Shown: piece by piece, positions 30,556 to 41,724 of the stretch
Layout: each line of letters begins with the position of its first letter
How positions within the stretch are numbered: position 1 is the stretch's first letter
From: Yponomeuta sedellus
Lineage: Eukaryota; Arthropoda; Insecta; Lepidoptera; Yponomeutidae
Length of the DNA stretch: 64,000 nt
NCBI GenBank assembly: GCA_934045075.1
Contig: OW203749.1
Location: 1,302,001-1,366,000, forward strand
Reading direction: 5' to 3'
Program-made: the position numbers and the translations under genes
Notes under the pieces: model-generated
Told to the model about the DNA's origin: nothing
Databases searched by the model: none
The model's input: the letters and a program-made list of their open reading frames with translations, nothing else

Positions 30556-31100
30556 AAAACCTATTTAGATTCTAAAAATTCCACCCATGCGGGGATTCGA
30601 ACCCGCGACCTCTGGCTATCAGTGCCAGCGCTAATTCCAACTGAACTAATGGGCGACTTACTGAGTCGCGGGTTTGAATCCCCGCATGGGTGAAATTTTT
30701 AGCCTCTAAATAGGTTACACTATTTTTATTTTTAATGCACTAACCCGTGCTAAGGAACAAATTTAAAAATAGGGTTAGTGCATTAAAAATAAAAATAGTA
30801 TAATCATGTGGGTACAGTGATCGTTCCGATGTTAAACCTAACTGCAAAGTAGGTAGTCGGGGCTGTAAGTGATGCAATTCGCTTAAGCCAGATGTCGCTG
30901 CCTGTACGTAATACAGAGAATAGTGTAAAGAGGTTCGAAATTTCACTGATGCCGTGAGTCGCCCATTGGCTCAAGTGGTAGAGCGCTGGCACGGATAGCC
31001 AGAGGTTGCGGGTTCGAATCCCGGCATGGGTGAATTTTTAGCCTCTAAATAGGTTTTTAAAATTGTCCTTAGCACGGGTTAGTGCATTAAAAATAATATA
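30556..31100 (+). mobile_element. SINE-A foldback/dimer composite
   Basis: The target duplication is ACCCTTTTTT (about 30545-30554 and 31101-31110), overlapping that of the preceding copy. It opens with the inverted AAAACCTATTTAGATTC segment, then forward and inverted tail pieces, the ATAATCATGTGGG junction, head, tRNA-like body and tail ending ATTAAAAATAATATA. It probably went through more than one template switch or insertion. Confidence 0.75.
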
Positions 31101-31104
31101 ACCC

Positions 31105-31590
31105 TTTTTTATCACACTTTATTGCACACGAAACATTAAATTGGACATTACATAAGAAATAACATGTAAAAAGGCGAGCTTATCTCTGTAAGAGATCTCT
31201 TCCAGCGAACCTTGGAGAGTCGGAGCAGCAGTAAAAAACGGGCTCACAACAACGGGTTGTACAAAATAAACTACGTAGACTGCAAACACCCTTAACATAG
31301 GATATTGTTAAGGGTTTTTGCACAACAACGGGTTGTACTCAATAAACTATACATAGACTGCAAAACCTCTTAACAATAACCTAAGCAGAAATAATACACT
31401 ACATAGACTAAATACCTGTAAATATAAAAAAATAAATACATAGTAAATCATAAATAGATATATAGCTCAAAGTTATGTATGATAGAGATAAATAGTGCTC
31501 TTTCAATTGCTTCTTAAATGTACCAATTGCGGGACTAGCGCATATTTTCTGTGGCAGTGCATTCCACAGCCTACCTTTGTAGTTCCCCAC
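31105..31590 (-). mobile_element. LINE C-terminal end and 3' UTR
   Basis: The minus strand encodes GRLWNALPQKICASPAIGTF KKQLKEHYL, the usual C-terminus of CR1-like LINE proteins, then a 3' UTR with AACAACGGGTTGT repeated twice (31236-31260 and 31323-31345) and TTTATTGCACACG near the end. It is truncated at 31590. Confidence 0.65.
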
Positions 31591-31725
31591 TGCTGGGGCT
31601 GGGATCTCTTCCTGCGCCGCAGGAAGGTTAGGCCGTACTCCAACATAGGTACAGGGGCCAAGTCCGGGTCGGTGGAGGATTGTAAGACAGTGGCGTGCCT
31701 TACAGCCAGAAGTTATCTGGCCTTA
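31585..31725 (+). repeat. Repeat F fragment
   Basis: CCCCACTGCTGGGGCTGGGA, CGCAGGAAGGTTAGGCCGTA and GGTGGAGGATTGTAAGACAG. It ends near AGAAGTTATCTGGCC. Confidence 0.55.
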
Positions 31726-31912
31726 TTTTATTTATTAAGCGGGTAGGTGAGCGCTTCATACTCGATTATGGGGGTGGGCCCATAATAACGCTCCACGTAA
31801 ACAAATCAACAAAAAAACCCCAGGAATGCATCAGCTGTTCTGTTACCGGCGGATGTCGGTAAAACAAGAACGTGTGGCTAAAACATCCTTGCGATAAAAA
31901 GACAAAGATGTA

Positions 31913-32398
31913 CAGTCAATTATTCTTACTCGTCCAATTTAGTAACCAAGATTTTAACCGCAAAATTGACATTTGACGCCAAAATTAGATATTTTTTTGC
32001 ACTTTATATTCTTTTTAATGCACTAACCCGTGCTAAGGACAATTTTAAAAAAACCTATTTAGAGGCTGAAAATTCAACCCATGCCGGGACTCTAACCCGC
32101 GACCTCTGGCTAACCGTGCCAGCGCTCTCCCAACTGAGCTAAGGGCGACTCGCATTGTATGAAATTTCACTGATGCCGATCAGTGAAATTTCGAACCTCT
32201 TTACAATACCTACTCTCTGTATTACGTACAGGTAGCATTTCATGGACTTTGTTTATAAAATTGGCTGCGTGTTACTATCTAAAATGGTATCCCCAGGTTA
32301 CTTCATTTATGGGAATATGGCAGTTTTCGACTAAAAAGTTTACTTTACTAGTGAATCTTGCTTGTATACTAAATTGGACCAGTATGGATTAACAGACT
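31913..32398. mobile_element. CAGTC MITE with nested SINE-A
   Basis: The left TIR CAGTCAATTATTCTTACTCG and a decayed right end (AAATTGGACCAGTATGGATT then GACTAT) match the intact copies at 35136-35384 and 53106-53364. A minus-strand SINE-A body with its head (about 32010-32232) sits inside. Confidence 0.6.
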
Positions 32399-32509
32399 AT
32401 AGCTTGTTTTTGTTGCTGTCTCCCTCGACGAGCCTTTGGAGTCGTATGCAGTCACATTGGGATTGTTGAAACGTCTTCGTGTCAATCATCAAACTTCATT
32501 CAGCTTATA

Positions 32510-32584
32510 TTATTTTTAATGCACTAACCCGTGCTAAGGACAATTTTAAAAACCTATTTGGAGGCTAAAAATGGCACCCATGCA
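32510..32584 (-). mobile_element. SINE-A, short uninverted copy
   Basis: The target duplication is TTCATTCAGCTTATA (32495-32509 and 32585-32599). Only the 3' 75 bp is present, from the start of GGGTG to the AATAATATAA tail on the minus strand. It is the one copy with a target duplication that has no inverted segment. Confidence 0.85.
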
Positions 32585-32704
32585 TTCATTCAGCTTATAG
32601 AGCAGCGAAACGAAGTCTGAAAAAAGCCGGCAAAATAAAAAAAAGTCGTTCATATTGCCAGATGTCATAGTATTGGCCTTTTTGCATCTACGAGTACTTA
32701 ATGA

Positions 32705-33075
32705 GATGATTTATACAGCGTCCAGTGGTATCCTCACTCACACTAGATGGGTGAAGGGACCACTCCGACGCTGTAGTGCCCGGGACATGGTTTTATAGAT
32801 GGTGCAGGTTTGCCCAGCACCTATACCACCCTGACAGCTTAGTCGGCCTAGCCCACAGGAAAGACTAGTCAATACGTGCGGAGCCAACCAAGCCGCGGGT
32901 TTCCTCACGATGTTTTCCTTCACCGTTAGCGTGTGGTATTGCGACTACAAATTCGCAAATGTACGTAACTTTGAAATTAAACAAAGTCATTGGTACATGC
33001 CCGCACTCGGGATCGAACCTGGGGCTCTCGCTTGCCAGTCTATGGTCCTACCCACTGAGCTACCACCGCTATGTC
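32705..33075 (-). mobile_element. Interspersed repeat plus SINE-C-like element, minus strand
   Basis: The part 32705-32890 matches 5010-5230 and 5695-5770 in reverse (CCACAGGAAAGACTAGTC). The part 32890-33075 reads on the minus strand AGCGGTGGTAGCTCAGTGGG then GGTTCGATCCCGAGTGCGGG, a tRNA-derived head followed by the SINE-C body (CGGTGAAGGAAAACATCGTG). Confidence 0.6.
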
Positions 33076-33497
33076 ATAATATGCCAAATATACATGATTT
33101 TAATTTTTTCACCTAAATTTAAGGAAAACTTTATTCCCAGTGTAAGTTTTAAGATATTTTAACATCAGCACGATTAGGTTAGGATTACGATGTCTTGTTA
33201 ACTTTATAATTTTTAATTTTTCGTAATGAATTTTATGAAAGAAAGATTTTTATTTCTTACTTTTGACGTTTTGCAATATCATCGACGATATTGTAAAATG
33301 ATATACATAAAAAAAAATAGATTGTATTTTTTTTATCTAAATCTTGATTCTTCATGTAAGTCACATTATAACCTCAGGCCGTTTAGGTACAGATGGCTTG
33401 TTATGTTTATAAGTTAATTTTTTTATATAAATTCGAGAATAAAACGTAAATATCTTTTTCACATGTGACATTCTGCAATATCATTGACGATATGGGG

Positions 33498-33645
33498 TGC
33501 ATTCTGAGATGCGATGAAATCGATTATAGTGCCAATCCATATAAGTGCAGTAGGCACAAGAACCCTATTTCGTGCGAGATACTTTGGGACTACTAATTTT
33601 GGTCGGATTCGCGCTGTAATCGATTTCATCGCATCTCGGAACGCA
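33498..33645. mobile_element. 148-bp MITE, TGCRTTCYGAGATGCGATG TIRs
   Basis: Inverted ends of about 28 bp (TGCATTCTGAGATGCGATGA on the left) face each other around a non-coding centre. No target duplication is evident. Confidence 0.65.
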
Positions 33646-33689
33646 GGGATGGTATGACCATCTCTAGCAGACCGGTAGGAGTTTTATAA

Positions 33690-33997
33690 CTCGGGAGCAT
33701 GTGGCGGCTTTCCGAAACAATCATCCGGATAAATCTCATTTTGCCAAACACCTTTTGGATACGTGTCATGTACTTAATAATAACCATAATTTGGAAATTT
33801 TACACACCTGCAGTAAGGGGTTGAGATTGTCTATACTTGAACAGCTGGAAATTTCCAAATTATCTAGGGATAGGTTGTTTACAATGCTGAATGAACAGGT
33901 GGGCAGCTCCTCTATTTCCCCATTAATCGATATATTTGCACAAAACATCTCCAGCTGGGAAAAAGGAGTTCAACATGTTTATAAAAAAGAAAGATAA
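33690..33997 (+). mobile_element. Penelope-like element, C-terminal fragment
   Basis: The plus frame from 33701 encodes AAFRNNHPDKSHFAKHLLDT, then NHNLEILHTCSKGLRLSILE QLEISKL and LNEQ. This is the region after the RT of Penelope-like elements that overlaps the GIY-YIG-type C-terminus. The stop is at 33995. The RT is absent. The match rests on remembered family patterns. Confidence 0.6.
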
Positions 33998-34236
33998 AAG
34001 CCAGCTCTTATCATACATGCTTTAGCTTATTATAAGGGCCAGCCAGCAAACACCTACCCTACATATATTCTTCTTCCACAGATCAAATTTTATTGTTTCA
34101 CGAACATATTCATGTGCAACATTTTTTTAATACAAAATTCATAAACTATAAGATAAGAATATTCTTTATTGTATACCGGAAAAATAGTTACAGAAACGGC
34201 AGATACAAAAGATTAAATACAATAATGGCGGCCTTA

Positions 34237-34618
34237 GGGACCATCCATAAATTACGTCACACCTTAAGGGGGAGGGAGGGTGTTGAAAGAGTGTGACAGG
34301 GGGTGGGAGGGGTCCAACATTTTTTGACGTCACATTTCCAAATCTACGTGCTAAAAAACGAACTTGGAACTATTAACGAAATGGGTACACAAAAAATTTG
34401 CGGCTCTTAATACTCGTATAAAACTAATTTCGGAACTGCTGTTTCGAAATTTCTAATATTCTTGAATATATTAATTCAATAATATATTCAAGAATATTGC
34501 AAAATATGTGACGTCACACTAGGGAGAGGGAGTCTCACAAATGTGACCAGCTGTGACAAGGACGGGGGAGGGCTCAAAAATTCACAAAATTCGTGTGACG
34601 TAATTTATGGATGGCCCC
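34237..34618. mobile_element. TTA-flanked MITE, GGGGCC(A/G)T family, 382 bp
   Basis: The TIRs are GGGACCATCCATAAATTACG on the left and GGGGCCATCCATAAATTACG on the right; TTA lies at 34234-34236 and 34619-34621. A G-run and GTGACGTCAC words are present, and TTCTTGAATATATT is palindromic near 34455-34495. Confidence 0.82.
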
Positions 34619-34774
34619 TTATTGCTAAAAGCAATTTCTTCCAGGCAACCTCAAATTGGAGAATTTGCCGAGGAGATACTTATACTTATTATTACAAAAT
34701 AAGCAAATCACTTGCATGAACGAGTGTAAAACGTGTCGTTAACTAAAATTTACAGGAATGCATTACTAATGACT

Positions 34775-35010
34775 TGGTTTTTCAATTTATGTGCATTTGT
34801 GAAGTTATAGTGACAATACCACTCGCTAACGGTGAAGGAAAAGCTCGTGAGGAAACCTGAGTGTTTGAGGTGTTCAAGTAGGTACCTTAGCGCTTGATAT
34901 TGCCAATCAGGGGTGGGCACGCGTGGTAATTAAGCCCTTACTCTCTTTCTTTGAGAGAAGGCCTGTGCCCTGCAGTGGGACGTTCATAGGCCACATTAAA
35001 AAAAAAATTA
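34775..35010 (+). mobile_element. SINE-C-like body
   Basis: ATTTGTGAAGTTATAGTGAC, CACTCGCTAACGGTGAAGG, GCTCGTGAGGAAACCTGAGT, GGTGGGCACGCGTGGTAATT and GCCCTGCAGTGGGACGTTCA. The tRNA-derived head is cut off. Confidence 0.6.
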
Positions 35011-35135
35011 CGTTAGTAGGTACATTTGTTTGTTTATTTTTATGTGCATAGACTACTCTTATCTCATTTTCTTCACAAATTTTTTATCACAGGGTTGCCT
35101 GTATGAAACTGCTATTAGCTATAAGGGCACCAATA

Positions 35136-35384
35136 CAGTCTATTTATTCTTACTTGACCAATTCAGTAAACAAGATTCTACCCTTAAACTGTGACTTTTT
35201 AGTCCAAAACTGCCATATTTCCATAAATGAACTAACCTGGAACACTTTTTTAGATAACACGCTGCCAATTTTATAAACATAGTTCATGAATTTGCGAGAA
35301 AATGGCTAGTTAAGGCATCTAATCTCAATTTTAAGGTTAGAATCTTGTTTTCTAAATTGGACAAGTAAGAATAAATAGACTGTA
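35136..35384. mobile_element. CAGTC MITE, 249 bp, inserted in a LINE tail
   Basis: TIRs of about 48 bp start CAGTCTATTTATTCTTACTT, with TA at 35134-35135 and 35385-35386. The flanks (35095-35133 and 35387-35455) are the split LINE 3' tail also seen at 5490-5690, ending GATAAAGAATATTTTTATC. Confidence 0.8.
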
Positions 35385-35459
35385 GTACTGTGTATCTTTA
35401 CAATTTTTTATGTTATGTGCCCTGGTGTACGATAAAGAATATTTTTATCTGGTCTTCCT

Positions 35460-36150
35460 ACATGAAAATAAAACCAAAGTTGGCAAGCACTAGTAAACAC
35501 CACGCTGCCACAAACCTGAGAAAACTATTTCACTTCACTAACATTCGTTGGTCGCTGCATGTACACGCGCCGTTTCGGATACGTTTTATTTACCCTTCGT
35601 GTTAGAAAAACTATTTCAACATATGAGAAAATAGTAATTTATTACATGTTTAGTTATAGCAACATTTAGAATTGTCAACTTATTTTTTGTGTATGGCAAT
35701 GTTCTTGCCCTTTTTGCATTCGTGCCGGTCGGTTGAACCTTTTTCATTTTTATTTTAAAATACAGTCCACGCTCTTAAAATATACCAGCATTTTATTTCC
35801 TACACTTCTCTTACATCCCTTCTCTATTATTATTATGTTTATGTGCCATAAAGTGTTCTCTATCTATCGATTAGGTCGACGTCGGCCCATGGCCCATAGT
35901 ATGTTATTTCCCTTACCCACCTTTCAACTAAGTACGTGGGCTCGTTATTATTCTTTCGTCAATCTTTCTTGCCTCATTCAAAACCAATAATTCACAACAC
36001 GGATTAAATTAATATGATTAGGAGCATCATATCCAGCAATGTCTGCCTGTCTGTCCGCAGTTTAGCAAAGAGACACTAATGCTTTGGCATATAAAATATG
36101 AAAACTTCTCATCCATTGGCAACGATTTGATTTAATATGGCTTTAGAAAA
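35460..36150. other. No feature recognised
   Basis: AT-rich, with only short open frames and no repeat that recurs in this window. Confidence 0.4.
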
Positions 36151-36343
36151 GATGGTCTTAGTGGTTGTTTTTTGTTATTGGCGACTTTTTCTCCACTAGG
36201 TACACTACAGCCCGAAGGCAGTGGCTTACATTTTACATTGCACTTTGACAGTCAGAAACGGAATTTAAATTCTTTACGTTGAAATATTTCTGTCTGATGT
36301 GAAATCAAATATATATATTTGATTTCACATAAGACAGAAATAC
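36150..36343 (+). mobile_element. LINE 3' UTR fragment and terminal palindrome
   Basis: TTTTTCTCCACTAGGTACAC, then AAATTCTTTACGTTGAAATA, matches the 3' UTR of the 7067-9545 LINE. A palindrome follows (36287-36343, TATTTCTGTCTGATGTGAAA with its inverse) around ATATATAT. Confidence 0.65.
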
Positions 36344-36774
36344 CTCGTTTAAAGCTAAAATTTGGCATATTTACTACGCCGGTAAAACGGTAGAATAAAA
36401 TCTGTATAAACCTTTTTTTTATTTCCTTTACTCAATTATCAATTATTTATTGCATTCCACTGGTATACAGAGGATATTTAAATATATGTGCTAAAAATAT
36501 GGATCTTAAGCCATGTAGGGCACGTTGCAATATAAATTATAGGAGGTTTTTATGAATTAAGCCCGTGTTAGTTTAATTATTAACCACATTCTAACATTAT
36601 TATAAATATAAACTATTGTAATATTATAATTGTGACACAATTTTATGTATAAAAATACAACAATTATTATTTCTGATTACTATGTTCATTATCAATACAT
36701 TTCAATTAAACTTAAGATCTGTACCTACTTTGTATCCTTTACAAATAATAAGAACTGGAACCACTTCAGGTGTT

Positions 36775-36975
36775 GTTTTATTTGTAGATAAGTAGTTTAA
36801 TAAAACAGAAAAACTGGATAAAAACGGATAAACAGGTAAAATCTGGTCGAAGGGTAAAGTAGTTATGATGAAAAATGAGGGAAATCGAAAAATGTGTGAC
36901 GTAATTTAAATATTTGAAAATGATAGATAGAAAAAGAAATAAAAATGGTGTAAAGAGGTTTGCACCGTTACAAGT
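36775..36975 (-). repeat. Repeat shared with 49290-49490
   Basis: In reverse orientation it matches the later copy: GCAAACCTCTTCACACCATT versus GCAAACCTCTTTACACCATT on the minus strand, TTTTCTATCTATCATTTTCA, and CAGTTTTTCTGTTTTATT. About 200 bp is shared; the class is unknown. Confidence 0.55.
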
Positions 36976-37196
36976 TGAATTTATTACCACAGATTAGATA
37001 ATAGTTACTAGTATTACCTTCCAGGTATTCGTCTAGTTTATTATTAGAGAAGCAAAACCCTTTACACCTTTACGACTTGCACCTAAAATAGAGAAGCAAG
37101 GTTTTTTCTCGTCTACACCATAGACTGGATAAAGAACCCAGACGTATTGTTTATAGTTATTATTAAAGGTAGAGGACAAACAAAAGCTCCGAAACA

Positions 37197-37292
37197 ATGT
37201 CTTTGTCTAAAATGCCTCCCATACCTGCTACCTACGGCTCTAATTACCTGCTCAAGACTGAAGGGTCCGAGACTGCTCAACGGGCTTGGAAG
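37197..37292 (+). CDS. Possible first coding exon, unidentified
   Basis: ATG in a fair context (AAACAATGTCTT) opens 32 codons, MSLSKMPPIPATYGSNYLLK then TEGSETAQRAWK, ending at a possible donor GGAAG|GTATTC in phase 0. Read through, the frame goes on 28 codons to a stop. The tail TAQRAWK followed by a hydrophobic stretch recalls the matrix-to-membrane part of cytochrome c oxidase subunit 6A, but I see no second exon in the next kilobases. It may be a chance frame or a retrocopy piece. Confidence 0.25.
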
Positions 37293-37754
37293 GTATTCTT
37301 TTTGCTGTTAATAATGACTTTCGCTATTAATACAGAGAGTAGCCTAGCTAAACTTAACAATCTATTGTTAAGTTTATGAGTTTTCTCTAAAACAGATCAT
37401 GACGATTCGCATTCAAGCATTCAAAAAGGCGTCTTTGTTTTTATCCGTTTTACGGTTCTTTTGATTGTTCTCCGGTGCACTCAGTTCGTGAGTAGGTACA
37501 TTTTGACTCGATGCAAAAAAATACTGTGTCACGATGCAAAAAAATACTGCGGGATTCACGCTGTGGCTTGATTTATTATAAATTGTGTCTATATTTGTAA
37601 AGTGTGCGTCTGTTGAAAAAACCTAATAAATAGCAAAACATCTCAATATTGTCAGGCTGGTATATTTTTCAAATGCGACCCAAAAATTATTCATGTGATA
37701 ATTTTAATGTCAGTTCTTTTATACGTCACGCTAATGTAAGCTACTCGAAATACT

Positions 37755-37792
37755 AATCCCGCGCAGACGAAGTCGCGGGCACCAGATAGTTA
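37755..37792 (+). mobile_element. Helitron-like 3' end
   Basis: CCCGCGCAGACGAAGTCGCG GGCACCAGATAG, a GC hairpin followed by a CTAG-like end, is a common lepidopteran Helitron terminus. The upstream body was not recognised. Confidence 0.5.
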
Positions 37793-38089
37793 AATATATA
37801 TCGGTATAAAGGTAAAACTCATTAACTGCTTTTCCATTTATTTATTTATATACTGATAATTATTTTTGCCCAAAAAGAACACTATCTAGTTTACTCATAA
37901 AAAAACAACGAGGTGAGCGTTTAAATTATTTATTACATTTAGTATCTCATATTCACATTAGCGCAGTTTCTACGATTAGGCTCATTTGCAGTTACTGAAT
38001 TTTACCTTTATACCGACGAATAATATGTCCAACTCAACTGACTTACGGGTGACTTCGCAAAGAAATGTGAAGGTTGATTAGCTGACTTA

Positions 38090-38293
38090 GACGGAGTTTA
38101 CACGTTCAGTCTGGCGTCAGTCAATTCCATCAGTCTAGTTAGACTGACGGCAGACTTATTGTCTATTCAGTGGACTGATGGGCCGGACTGACGGATATTC
38201 GAATATTTTGATGCTTCATCAGTCTGGCATCAATCCGAACTTGATCAAGGTCCCGGACTGAACTGACACCAGACTGAACGTGTAAGCTCCGTC
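38090..38293. mobile_element. TTA-flanked MITE, GACGGAG family, 204 bp
   Basis: TIRs GACGGAGTTTACACGTTCAG and GACGGAGCTTACACGTTCAG; TTA lies at 38087-38089 and 38294-38296. Internal TCAGTCTGG words repeat in both orientations. It is non-coding and Harbinger-type by target site. Confidence 0.8.
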
Positions 38294-38684
38294 TTAGGAA
38301 CGTTCTTCAATTACAATTACAATACCGGCCTAAGGAAAGTATAGTTGATAGAATGATAGCACGTTCATGTTTAAATGCTTGCATTTTACCCAGATGAGAC
38401 TTATGGGCGTCTTTTCACTAGAATGTAAAGTTCAGCCTCTGTCGACTGTACTGATAAAAGATTTCTTTGCGATTGCTAATGACTCAACGTGTGATTTATC
38501 CTTATTTTATGAATCATAATGATTACTAACTAAAACTTACGGAATATCTAACGATTTCGTGATTTCAGACTTTTATTGCTGAAAAATTACGAAATTATAC
38601 ATGATACACCTTTTCTAATTAAACGTAAATTAGCGTACCACGCTGAAAGTTTTTCGCCACAACGTTTGTCTCTTATATTTCCTT

Positions 38685-38812
38685 CAGCAACTTTCCGTCA
38701 TAAGGTTGTCTGGAAGAAATTGCTTTTAGCTATAAGTCCGCCAATTTTGCTTTGTATCTTTACATGTCTTATAATATGTGCTCTGATGTACAATAAAGAA
38801 TATTCTTATCTT
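38685..38812 (+). mobile_element. LINE 3' end fragment
   Basis: CAGCAACTTTCCGTCATAAG, GTTGTCTGGAAGAAATTGCT and the end GTACAATAAAGAATATTCTT ATC. It belongs to the family at 5490-5690. Confidence 0.6.
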
Positions 38813-39177
38813 ATCTATGTCGCTACAGCGTCATTCGAAACAATGTACCGGACCCCTACCAGTTACTTTCTTATACCTGCGGTCAACTGGTAATTAACAT
38901 ATTAAAACTAATAATTTACAAAACAATACTGCCCATCGGTTCGTCCAGCTGAGTTGAAAGGCCCTGTCTTTATACTCCGTACCACACAGGATACTGTTTC
39001 AGTCAATGCCAACAATCATACTAAGTATGTACTTTTTAACATGATAAAATATATTAGGAACTTAATAGTAATCATAATAATTCTTTATTAATTTACCTAC
39101 GCTAAAGCCTAAAAACAGCTGTTACATACAAAAAAAATTGCATTGAAAAAAAATTATGGCCCAAAATCGATATCAAT

Positions 39178-39765
39178 CCTTGTATGTCTCCACTGCTGGG
39201 GCACGGGTCTCTTCCTGTATCGCAGGAAGGTTACTCCACCACGGGGGCCAGTCCGGGTTGGTGGAGGATTGTAAGACAGTGGCGGGCCTTGAAGTTATCA
39301 ATCCGCCCATGAGGCCTCTGACATGACTTAACGACTGCCATTGCAAAGCACGGAAGCGCTCGAAAAATGCCACTAGCAGTAGTCACGGGACGGTCACCCA
39401 TCCTGCACCTTACCGCACCTGTTGTTGCTTAACTCAAGCAGGGGCGCATCTTGAATTTGTGGGGCCCTGGGCTGAAACTACTTAGGGGCCTATCTAAGTA
39501 CTCAACTAATAGCCATGTCAAAAAACTGTTTCTATATTGATGTATTATTAAGTGCGGAAAAAAAACCCCGTCAGACGTTACGTTAAGCAGCGCTACTGTT
39601 TTTTTCAAAGTATCGCCTACTGTTTTTAGCGGGATCTGGGGGCCCCTTGTAACCTCGGGGCCCTGGGCTGCAGCCCAAGCAGCCCATCGGTAGATCCGGC
39701 CCTGAACTCAAGTGATTGATTCCAATCACTCGGTTCGACTAGGCCACAAGCGCATCCGTCCGTTC
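39178..39765 (+). repeat. Repeat F split by a hAT element
   Basis: It opens GTATGTCTCCACTGCTGGGG and ends GGTTCGACTAGGCCACAAGC. It is interrupted after AACTCAAG by the hAT-like element at 39439-39704; joining across it restores ACTCAAGTGATTGATTCC, as in other copies. Confidence 0.7.
39439..39704. mobile_element. hAT-like MITE, 266 bp
   Basis: The 8-bp duplication AACTCAAG flanks it (39431-39438 and 39705-39712). The ends are CAGGGGCGCATCTTGAATTT and CAGGGCCGGATCTACCGATG on opposite strands, and both have a subterminal GGGGCCCTGGGCTG. The CAGGGNCG ends and the 8-bp duplication are hAT hallmarks. Confidence 0.85.
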
Positions 39766-40417
39766 CGAAGAGTCAATAATATTTTTCGTCGAATGCTTAT
39801 ACAAAGATTGCTGACATGTGAAAAAAAAGTTAATTTGTCTGTGAAACCAAAACATTCCGGGAATGCAACTTCATTTTAATGCTAAAATCTATGGCAAAAA
39901 AAACAGTTCAATTCTATATGTAAAGTGGCATATATTAATAAAATAATTACATAATATTTTATATATGGTTTGGCAAAAAAGTCTACAATTTTAAAAACAA
40001 AACTTTGTATGGAGAAAAGTCACTTTTTGGGACTTTAGTATGGATATTGTTGCCATAATTAATATCGCCAAGCCTTTTTGCATTTTTGCCAAGCACTAAG
40101 TATATACGTCCCACAGCAGAGCATAAGGGTTCTCTCAAAATACCACGCGTGCCCACCGCGGATTGGCAATTTCAAACGCCGAGGTATTTGAACGACGCAG
40201 AAACAGTTTTTTTGGGTTATGGCTCTGCGCGGTTTGTGCCTACGCCAGTGTTAAGTATTTGAAGGATTAAGATAAAGGTAGGGAAACGGAATTTATTTTA
40301 CAAAAAATGGAACGGAATTTAGAAAAGGAATTAGGATCAGTAATAAATAACATTGGGAAATAAAGTAAGCAAAAATAAATCTACACATGTATATACTTCG
40401 AAAATACAATTTATATG

Positions 40418-40512
40418 CATTACCCCCTATGATAGCACAACGTGGCGCTCTTTAGGGGAGGGCTATCTCCAGCAGTGGACTAGTATAGCCTGACGACGAC
40501 GACGACAATATA
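40418..40512 (+). repeat. Repeat E 3' fragment
   Basis: GCATTACCCCCTATGATAGC then CCAGCAGTGGACTAGTATAG and a (GAC)n end. It is strongly 5'-truncated. Confidence 0.6.
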
Positions 40513-41004
40513 ATAGATAAGGAAATATTAGGTACATATTATACAAAGGAAACTAAATTTTAATAACCTTTACAGTTAGCGAGAGGTATATTACTACTGT
40601 AAGTTCACAAATGTACATGACTTAGAAAACATGTCCGCACTGACAATTGTTTCAATAAACTTATTACTATTATTTATACTCTTTACAAGAGAGAACAGGC
40701 ATTTGACACGCAGTATACCCCTATTCGATTAATAGCTGAGCGGTGAAATAACATATGTGTAAATAACTGTTCACCTTACCCTATTTTTGGAAAGAAATGT
40801 ACATACTGTATTGCACTATAGACTTTACTGCCTTGTTGGTAAGTATAATTTTTATTGACACCTCTCCAGTATGCAGCGCAGCTGCTGGCTGGAACCACAC
40901 GCGAAGGGCTTATAAAAAAGGAAAAAAAAAGTCGGTCAAAAAGGTCGATACGAAATGAAGTGAAACTGTTTTCTATTTATGTGTTTTTTTCTTTTTCGAT
41001 ATCA

Positions 41005-41356
41005 ACCCTTTGTATGTCGCCGGGACGGGTCTCTTCCTGCATCGCAGGAAGGTTAGGGCATACTCCACCACGGGAGCCAAGTCCAGGTTGGTGGAGGATT
41101 GTAAGACAGTGGCGATGGCGGGCCCTACTGTCAGGAGCTATCGAGCTGCCCATGAGGCCTCTGACATGGCTTAACGACTGCCGTTGTATGACATCCGGCA
41201 CCAACATGCGAAGCCGCTAGCCGAGGCGCTTGAAAAAAATACCATTAGCGGTAGTCACGGGACGCTCACTCATCCTGCACCTGACCGCGCCTGTTGTTGC
41301 TTAACTCAAGTGATTGATTCCAATCACTCGGTTCGACTAGGCCACGAGCGCTTCTT
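41005..41356 (+). repeat. Repeat F copy
   Basis: GACGGGTCTCTTCCTGCATC, CCACGGGAGCCAAGTCCAGG, AGGCCTCTGACATGGCTTAA, GTAGTCACGGGACGCTCACT and CAATCACTCGGTTCGACTAG, ending GGCCACGAGCGCTT. Confidence 0.65.
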
Positions 41357-41367
41357 TCTTTTTGTTA

Positions 41368-41416
41368 CTGAGCACGAATAACTTGGCCACTATACGGCCA
41401 AGTTATTCGTGCTCAG
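41368..41416. repeat. Perfect 21-bp-arm hairpin
   Basis: The arms start CTGAGCACGAATAACTTGGC, with a 7-nt loop ACTATAC. It sits exactly between repeat F and a CAGGGCG-MITE fragment. Confidence 0.8.
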
Positions 41417-41429
41417 AAGGAGATGACCT

Positions 41430-41590
41430 TGAATATTGTAGATGGAACATTTTACTGAAAGATGATAATTATTTTAATTTAAAAAACAATTGAAACTGCA
41501 TTCATAGAGTTTTAATTAATTACTTACATGAAAGAACCGGGCATCGAACCCGCTAAACGAGAAAAAAAATTGCGTCGCCACTTACCAAAG
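41430..41590. mobile_element. CAGGGCG-family MITE fragment
   Basis: ATTGTAGATGGAACATTTTA CTGAAAGA, then CCGGGCATCGAACCCGC and AACGAGAAAAAAAATT, match internal parts of 27311-28090. Both terminal repeats are missing. Confidence 0.55.
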
Positions 41591-41724
41591 TGACAATTTT
41601 TTGTAGAGGAATCAAGCTCAAAACAATGTAAGGTATGTACCTAGGCTAGAAGCTATCTAGCAGCTTCTAAAATGCTAATGTAAAATTTCGTTTTCGAATA
41701 GTACTTATACCTATTAAGCATTAA

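Noticed and set aside
38576..38893. 105-codon frame with a hydrophobic stretch
   Set aside because: The hydrophobic part is the LINE 3' tail at 38685-38812 read through; not conserved in other copies.
40977..41207. Frames such as HVRGLMG...PAMQEETR on repeat F
   Set aside because: Seen only within repeat F copies and broken differently in each; no domain.
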